NCBI RefSeq assembly: GCF_017874715.1
Contig: NZ_JAGGLR010000027.1
Coordinates: 1-64,000, forward strand
Direction: 5' to 3'
Length of the DNA stretch: 64,000 nucleotides
From: Streptomyces iranensis
GTDB lineage: Bacteria > Actinomycetota > Actinomycetes > Streptomycetales > Streptomycetaceae
Positions 59,898 to 64,000 of this stretch are shown here, one piece after another (the first letter of the stretch is position 1; every line of letters begins with the position of its first letter). Below the pieces are notes generated by a model. It ran no database searches and was not told the origin of the DNA. It saw only the letters and a list, made by a program, of their open reading frames with translations. The position numbers were made by a program, and so were the translations under genes.

Positions 59898-60557
59898 ATG
59901 GCCGGTACGAGGAGCCCCGAGGACGAGTACACCGCCGCCCCCTTCGTCCCGGAGGGCGCCGACCTGGGCGCGCTCCGGGAAGCGGCGGCCGGATGCCACG
60001 GCTGCCCGCTGCACCGCGACACCACGCAGACCGTCTTCGGCGCCGGGGACCCGGACGCCCGGGTCGTGCTCGTCGGCGAGCAGCCGGGCGACCAGGAGGA
60101 CCGGCAGGGCAAGCCCTTCGTGGGCCCGGCGGGCAAGGTCCTCGACCGGGCCCTGGACGAGGCCGGGATCGACCCGGACGAGACATACATCACCAACGCG
60201 GTCAAGCACTTCAAGTTCACCCACGTCCCCGAGCGCGGCAAGCGGCGCATCCACAAGCCGCCGAGCCTGCGCGAGCTCTCCGCCTGCGGGCCCTGGCTGG
60301 CGGCCGAGCTGGAGCTGATCGAGCCCGAAGTGGTCGTGGCGCTCGGCGCCACGGCGGGGAAGGCGCTGCTGGGCTCGTCGTTCCGGGTGACCAAGCAACG
60401 CGGCACGCGGCTGGAGGGCGACCCGTCGGGACCTGCGCGCGGCGCCCTGATCGTCCCCACGATCCACCCCTCCGCGGTGCTGCGGGCCGATGACCGGGAG
60501 GCCGTGTACGAGGGGCTGGTGGCCGATCTGAGGGTCGCGGCGGAGGCGCTGGGCTGA
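59898..60557 (+). CDS. udgX: UdgX-type uracil-DNA glycosylase (covalent uracil binder)
   Basis: A 219-residue family 4-like uracil-DNA glycosylase. Motif A is GEQPGDQEDRQGKPFVGPAG, and near residues 110-118 is the loop RGKRRIHKPP, whose KRRIH distinguishes UdgX; its His forms a covalent link with the abasic sugar after uracil excision (shown in Mycobacterium smegmatis). Motif B is VPTIHPSAVLRA. Four Cys (HGC, C and later ACGPW) suggest the [4Fe-4S] cluster. It would guard against deaminated cytosine, with one-turnover kinetics. Confidence 0.9.
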   Translation: MAGTRSPEDEYTAAPFVPEGADLGALREAAAGCHGCPLHRDTTQTVFGAGDPDARVVLVGEQPGDQEDRQGKPFVGPAGKVLDRALDEAGIDPDETYITNAVKHFKFTHVPERGKRRIHKPPSLRELSACGPWLAAELELIEPEVVVALGATAGKALLGSSFRVTKQRGTRLEGDPSGPARGALIVPTIHPSAVLRADDREAVYEGLVADLRVAAEALG

Positions 60558-60604
60558 GCAGCCGGACCGCAGTGCGTACGGTCTCGGGGCGCGAGGGCGC
60601 GAGG

Positions 60605-60652
60605 GCGCGGGGACCCGGGTGCGCGGGGACCCGGGTGCGCGAGGATCCGGGG
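60605..60652. repeat. Tandem repeat, three 16-base units
   Basis: GCGCGGGGACCCGGGT occurs twice exactly and a third time as GCGCGAGGATCCGGGG, in the gap between udgX and the GNAT gene, with partial further units. It is non-coding. Confidence 0.75.
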
Positions 60653-60701
60653 GCGCGGGTGCGCGGAGGCGCTGACAGACCCCCTGGGTATCGTCGATCG
60701 C

Positions 60702-61226
60702 ATGTCCCTGCGCTGTGAACTCGACCCCGAGACCACCCCCGAGCTGCTCGACTCGGTCTGCGCGCTCTGGACCGACGTCTCGAACGCGGGGGGCGCCGTC
60801 GGCTTCGTACCGCCGGTGGTCAAGGACGACATACGCCCCGAGCTGATCCAGCACCTCGCCGCGATGACGGAGGGCCGGACCCGTCTGCTCGTCGGCCGCG
60901 ACGGGGACGGCGCGTTGGCCGCCACCGCCTTCTTCACCTTCAACACCCACCGGCTGATGCGCCACTGGTGCTGGCTCTACACCGTGATGGTGCACCCCTC
61001 CCACCAGGGCAAGGGATACGGCCGCGCCCTTATGGCGGCCGCCGAGGACGCCGCGCGCGATATGGACGGCATCCGGGGGATACGGCTCACCTGCCGCGGC
61101 GGCACCGGGGCGGACCTCTTCTACGAGCGGTGCGGCTACAAGGAGGTCGGGCGGGTGCCCGGCGCGATCAAGGTCACGGACGACAACTTCCGGGACGACG
61201 TCACCATGTGGCTGCCGCTGAATTGA
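60702..61226 (+). CDS. GNAT family N-acetyltransferase
   Basis: A 174-residue acetyltransferase fold. The acetyl-CoA binding signature is VMVHPSHQGKGYGRALMAAA (about 92-111), with the later C-terminal strand-helix GADLFYERCGYKEVG. The acceptor is not predictable. The ATG follows a GTCGATCGC region with no strong ribosome site. Confidence 0.82.
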   Translation: MSLRCELDPETTPELLDSVCALWTDVSNAGGAVGFVPPVVKDDIRPELIQHLAAMTEGRTRLLVGRDGDGALAATAFFTFNTHRLMRHWCWLYTVMVHPSHQGKGYGRALMAAAEDAARDMDGIRGIRLTCRGGTGADLFYERCGYKEVGRVPGAIKVTDDNFRDDVTMWLPLN

Positions 61227-61327
61227 TCAGAAACCGGCCGTGGTTCACTGGGAGGACAGCTTTTCCCAGCAGCAGCCCCGGAAGAACTCCGGCAGACCAG
61301 CCGAACTCCCAGGAGAGAGGACGAGTC

Positions 61328-61615
61328 GTGTCCTTCACGCCGAGTGCCATGTTCCGCTACACCCTCATGCGCCTGGGAATCTTCGTCGGCTCGTTCCTGG
61401 CCATCTGGGCCCTGGTCTACTTCCGGGTGCTGCCCTCCGGCCTCGGCGACTCCAATCTCTTCTGGGTGGCGCTGCTCGCGCTGGTCGTCTCCGCGCCGCT
61501 CAGCTGGGTGACGCTGCGCAAGCAGCGGGACGCCGTGGCCATCCAGGTCGCCGAGAAGGTGGACCGCGCCAAGGAGCGGCTGGCGGCGAACCAGAGCCAG
61601 GAGGACGGCGTCTGA
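61328..61615 (+). CDS. DUF4229 membrane protein
   Basis: A 95-residue protein with two membrane helices (RLGIFVGSFLAIWALVYF and LFWVALLALVVSAPLSWVTL) and a charged helical tail (DAVAIQVAEKVDRAKERLAA) typical of actinobacterial DUF4229 proteins. GTG at 61328 has GAGAGGACGAG just upstream. Function unknown. Confidence 0.82.
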   Translation: MSFTPSAMFRYTLMRLGIFVGSFLAIWALVYFRVLPSGLGDSNLFWVALLALVVSAPLSWVTLRKQRDAVAIQVAEKVDRAKERLAANQSQEDGV

Positions 61616-61768
61616 CCGGCGCTGGGCTGTAACCCTCCTCACACCACCCCACACACTCCACCGACGCCCCTTGGGCCAGTTTCCGCTGGTGCAGGGGGCG
61701 TTGATGTCTTTTCGCCCCTCGGGCGCCCCCAAATACCCTCAGGCACCCCCAGAAGTCAAAGATTTCCT

Positions 61769-61798
61769 TTGGGTTCCCCAAAGCGGCGGTGTTAATGT
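61769..61798 (+). promoter_or_regulatory. Candidate promoter of the leader peptide and symporter
   Basis: TTGGGT at 61769-61774 and TAATGT at 61793-61798 are separated by 18 bases. Transcription would start about at the leader ATG (61806), so the leader peptide is probably translated from a leaderless message. Confidence 0.45.
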
Positions 61799-61805
61799 AC
61801 TTGTC

Positions 61806-61910
61806 ATGAAGACAGCAGCCGCGCCCCACATCGCAGCGAGCGTTCCGCTCGTGGCGCGCCTGCACATCGATCTTTGCCGCTGTCTGTCCGCGGCCTGTCG
61901 TCGCCGCTGA
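61806..61910 (+). CDS. Cys-rich leader peptide upstream of the symporter
   Basis: A 34-codon frame ending in LVARLHIDLCRCLSAAC and three Arg. This is the pattern of the actinobacterial Cys-containing leader peptides that precede sulfur-assimilation genes and are thought to sense cysteine by ribosome stalling. Three Cys lie at 24, 26 and 31. No ribosome site precedes it, consistent with the leaderless promoter placement. It ends 80 bases before the symporter start, and an inverted repeat (GCCGCTG 61903-61909, CAGCGGC 61924-61930) overlaps its stop codon. Confidence 0.78.
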   Translation: MKTAAAPHIAASVPLVARLHIDLCRCLSAACRRR

Positions 61911-61930
61911 TCCACTTCGCGCACAGCGGC
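61903..61930 (+). promoter_or_regulatory. Stem-loop overlapping the leader stop, possible attenuator
   Basis: GCCGCTG and CAGCGGC pair across a 14-base loop, with the TGA of the leader peptide inside. A ribosome halted at the Cys codons would change access to this hairpin, which is the logic of a translational attenuator. Its effect on the downstream start at 61991 is inferred. Confidence 0.4.
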
Positions 61931-61990
61931 CGGAGATCCCGTACGGACTCCTGGCTTTCTCCCTCTCTTACCTCCACCGGAGTGTGTCCG

Positions 61991-63316
61991 TTGTCGTCCG
62001 CCCTCAAGGCGTCCCCCCAGGGGTCGTCGTCCTTCCGCCTGCCCAAGGTGCCCTTCTGGGCGCAGATCCTGCTGGGCCTCGTCCTCGGTGTGGTGCTCGG
62101 CTGGATCGCCCGTAGCGGTGATGTCGGCTGGCTGGTGACCACGCTCGACAAGATCGGCACCATCTTCGTCCAGCTGCTGAAGCTGGCCGTCGCCCCGCTG
62201 GTGTTCTTCGCGATCCTGATCTCGATCACCAACCTGCGGAACGTCAACAACGCCGCCCGGCTGGCGACCCGCACCCTGCTGTGGTTCATGGCCACCTCGC
62301 TCATCGCCGTCGCCATCGGCCTGGCGATCGGCCTGGTGACCAACCCGGGCGCGGGCACCGATCTGACCTCCAAGGACGGCGCCAAGCCCGACCACGCGGG
62401 CTCCTGGCTGGACTTCCTCACCGGCATCGTGCCGACGGACGTCATCAGCCCGTTCACCGAGCTGAACGTGTTGCAGATCGTCTTCATCGCCGCCGTCGCG
62501 GGCGTCGCCGCCCTGCAGCTGGGCGAGAAGGCCCAGCCGATCCTCACCCTGAGCCAGTCGGTGCTCGAACTGCTCCAGAAGGCCCTGTGGTGGGTCATCC
62601 GCCTCGCCCCGCTGGGCACCCTGGGCCTCATCGGCACCGCCATCGCCGACTACGGCTGGAACCTGATCGGCAAGTACGCGACCTTCACCGCCGACATCTA
62701 CATCGGCTGCGCGCTGGTGATGTTCGGCGTCTACCCGCTGCTGCTCGCGACGGTCGCCAAGGTCAACCCCCTGAACTTCTTCAAGGGCGCCTGGCCCGCC
62801 ATCCAGCTCGCCTTCGTCTCCCGCTCCTCGGTCGGCACCATGCCGCTGACCCAGAAGGTCACCGAACGGCTGGGTGTCCCCAAGGAGTACGCCTCCTTCG
62901 CGGTGCCCTTCGGCTCGACGACGAAGATGGACGGCTGTGCCTCGATCTACCCCGCGATCGCCGCGATCTTCATCGCCCAGATCTTCGACGTGAACCTCGG
63001 CGTCGGCGACTACCTCCTGATCGCCTTCGTCTCGGTGATCGGCTCCGCCGCCACCGCCGGCCTTACGGGCGCCACGGTCATGCTGACCCTGACCCTCTCC
63101 ACCCTGGGCCTCCCCCTGGAGGGCGTCGGCCTGCTGATGGCCATCGACCCGGTCCTGGACATGATGAGGACCGCCACCAACGTGGCCGGGCAGTCGCTGA
63201 TACCGGTGATCGTCTCGGCCCGCGAGAAGATCCTCGACCACGAGGCGTACGCCCACGCCAGCGCCTCCCCGCTGGACGACCACGACGAGCCGGAACCCCA
63301 GCTGGCCGCCGCGTAA
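61991..63316 (+). CDS. Dicarboxylate/amino acid:cation symporter (DAACS), possibly cystine-type
   Basis: A 441-residue symporter of the GltP/DctA/TcyP family with about eight helices and two hairpins. Seen are VQLLKLAVAPLVFFAILISI near helix 2, SRSSVGTMPLTQKVTERLGV at the first hairpin (the serine-rich SSxGTxP), FAVPFGSTTKMDGCASIYPA (the NMDGT-like region), and DPVLDMMRTATNVAGQSL with the substrate-binding Asp/Arg/Thr. These residues fit glutamate, C4-acids or cystine. The Cys-rich leader hints at cystine, which is inference. TTG at 61991 has GGAG eight bases upstream; a GTG at 61982 is alternative. Confidence 0.87.
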   Translation: MSSALKASPQGSSSFRLPKVPFWAQILLGLVLGVVLGWIARSGDVGWLVTTLDKIGTIFVQLLKLAVAPLVFFAILISITNLRNVNNAARLATRTLLWFMATSLIAVAIGLAIGLVTNPGAGTDLTSKDGAKPDHAGSWLDFLTGIVPTDVISPFTELNVLQIVFIAAVAGVAALQLGEKAQPILTLSQSVLELLQKALWWVIRLAPLGTLGLIGTAIADYGWNLIGKYATFTADIYIGCALVMFGVYPLLLATVAKVNPLNFFKGAWPAIQLAFVSRSSVGTMPLTQKVTERLGVPKEYASFAVPFGSTTKMDGCASIYPAIAAIFIAQIFDVNLGVGDYLLIAFVSVIGSAATAGLTGATVMLTLTLSTLGLPLEGVGLLMAIDPVLDMMRTATNVAGQSLIPVIVSAREKILDHEAYAHASASPLDDHDEPEPQLAAA

Positions 63317-63335
63317 CACCTGCCGGGCGACAAGT

Positions 63336-63368
63336 GGTGCCCCCGGACCTCTCCGCGGTCCGGGGGCA
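63336..63368. terminator. Bidirectional terminator between symporter and SugE-like gene
   Basis: GTGCCCCCGGACC and GGTCCGGGGGCAC form a 13-base stem with a 7-base loop between two convergent genes. Confidence 0.9.
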
Positions 63369-63377
63369 CCGTGCTGT

Positions 63378-63698
63378 TCACTCGCCCGCCGTGGCCTCCA
63401 GGCCCACGATGGCCACCACCAGCAGGAGCAGGAAGAACATCCGGGCCGGGGTGACCGGCTCCTGGAAGAGGAGCATGCCCAGCAGGGCGGTGCCGACCGC
63501 GCCGATGCCGACCCAGACGCCGTAGGCCGTGCCGATGGGCAGGCTCTTCACCGCCGCGCTCAGCAGCCCCATGCTCACGATCAGACCGGCGACGGTGAAC
63601 ACAGTGGGCCACAGCCGGGTGAAGCCGTCGCTCAGCTTCATGCCGATCGACCAGCAGATCTCGAACAGCCCGGCCGTGAGCAGCAGGACCCATGCCAT
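63378..63698 (-). CDS. SMR-family guanidinium exporter (SugE/Gdx)
   Basis: A 106-residue four-helix small multidrug resistance protein. The start MAWVLLLTAGLFEICW carries the conserved Glu of helix 1 (E13), KLSDGFTRLWPTVFTVAG, VSMGLLSAAVKSLPIGTAYG and VWVGIGAVGTALLGMLLFQE match SugE/Gdx over EmrE. This subfamily exports guanidinium. The candidate guanidine-III riboswitch 37 bases upstream supports that role directly. GGAGGTG lies 4-9 bases before the ATG. Confidence 0.92.
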   Translation of the reverse strand: MAWVLLLTAGLFEICWSIGMKLSDGFTRLWPTVFTVAGLIVSMGLLSAAVKSLPIGTAYGVWVGIGAVGTALLGMLLFQEPVTPARMFFLLLLVVAIVGLEATAGE

Positions 63699-63734
63699 GA
63701 CGGCACCTCCGTGAAGTCTCTCGATTACGGGGGT

Positions 63735-63775
63735 GCGTCGTCTTTGCGGGTCCCGGTACGGCGCGTCTCGTCGGG
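63735..63775 (-). ncRNA. Guanidine-III riboswitch (ykkC-III) upstream of SugE/Gdx
   Basis: Read on the minus strand, 41 bases starting CCCGACGAGACGCGCCGTAC and ending AAAGACGACGC align base for base to the Thermobifida fusca guanidine-III riboswitch as I remember it, with 31 identities by my count. The conserved ACGAG and GCGCCGUAC blocks are intact. In stem P1 one G-C pair is replaced by C-G, a compensatory change. One position in P2 (C against A) would be a mismatch. Its 3' end lies 36 bases before the start codon and just before the ribosome site, so guanidine should raise exporter synthesis. Confidence 0.82.
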
Positions 63776-63803
63776 CCCTCCCGACCGTAGCAAACCTCCC
63801 GTG

Positions 63804-64000
63804 TCAGACGAGCCCGGCGGTGAGCAGGGGGAGGGCGCGGGTGAGTTCGCGTTCCCAGTAGGGCCAGGTGTGGGTGCCGGGTCCGTAGAGGTGGGCGGTG
63901 ACGGCCAGGCCGTGGGCGCGGGCGCGGCGTACCCAGAGCTGGGCCATCTCGCCGAGGCCGCGCTCCAGGGCGTCCTCGGGGCGGCCCGGCGGGTCGAGGG
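63804..64000 (-). CDS. Secreted-type alpha/beta esterase, C-terminal end (partial)
   Basis: The window ends inside a leftward gene of which the last 65 codons are visible. The segment VTAHLYGPGTHTWPYWEREL with the catalytic His in GTHTW, followed by LTRALPLL, is the C-terminus of an antigen 85-like/S-formylglutathione hydrolase-like esterase. The start and signal sequence lie outside. It is upstream of, and read in the same direction as, the riboswitch-controlled exporter. Confidence 0.75.
   Translation of the reverse strand, partial: LDPPGRPEDALERGLGEMAQLWVRRARAHGLAVTAHLYGPGTHTWPYWERELTRALPLLTAGLV

Noticed and set aside
63699..63800. Guanidine-I or guanidine-II riboswitch
   Set aside because: The long ykkC consensus and the paired ACGR-loop hairpins are absent; the guanidine-III pattern fits instead.

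Overview
The window is a 64 kb piece of a high-GC Streptomyces chromosome. The diagnostic genes are bldN (developmental sigma factor), its anti-sigma factor gene, bdtA, rex with its operator, the 32-residue ribosomal protein bS22, class I lysyl-tRNA synthetase, and futalosine-pathway menaquinone genes. No phage, IS element, CRISPR array or tRNA gene was recognised.

Layout. 1-320: the 3' end of a 23S rRNA gene, 5S rRNA and the operon terminator. 340-7,300: HAD hydrolase, MFS carrier, AcuC-like deacetylase, a conserved protein, bdtA, bS22, an epimerase and an acyltransferase. 7,400-11,520 (minus): the RsbN-like anti-sigma factor, bldN, a HAD-IB phosphatase and a glutaredoxin-like protein. 11,870-17,820: the rex-hemA-hemC-hemD-hemB operon, each gene overlapping the next, behind a clear Rex operator. 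17,880-25,030: an accessory catabolic island with two divergent operons (dehalogenase-like HAD, kinase and a broken symporter/LysR chimera leftward; an IlvD-like dehydratase lacking all three cluster cysteines, a GntR regulator, gene remnants and an MFS carrier rightward). 25,200-38,870: D,D-carboxypeptidase, secreted proteins, divergent argS/lysS, a DUF2637 protein, two lipoproteins, rtcB, and an FHA gene coupled to a small membrane protein. 38,900-40,070: a decayed ferredoxin/ferredoxin-reductase pair. 40,160-45,810: SDR, an extremely charged secreted PepSY-like protein, YnfA, an EACC1-caspase conflict module whose caspase carries a rare TTA codon, DinB and a hypothetical. 46,040-54,000: hemL, a phosphatase, a deacetylase-like lipoprotein and the resA-ccdA-resB-ccsB cytochrome c maturation operon. 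54,100-59,790: the menaquinone block mqnL-mqnP-ubiX, Lrp and mqnE. 59,900-64,000: UdgX, GNAT, DUF4229, a Cys-rich leader peptide ahead of a symporter, a SugE/Gdx exporter behind a probable guanidine-III riboswitch, and a truncated esterase.

Functionally the conserved parts centre on respiration: redox sensing by Rex, tetrapyrrole synthesis from glutamyl-tRNA (hemA, hemL, hemB, hemC, hemD), cytochrome c maturation and menaquinone. The main items of interest are the EACC1-caspase pair with bldA-type TTA control, the cysteine-less IlvD homologue, the guanidine riboswitch/exporter, the Cys-rich leader peptide before a possible cystine importer, and the metal-binding-looking secreted protein. All names rest on reading the translations and on remembered family motifs; no database search was run.
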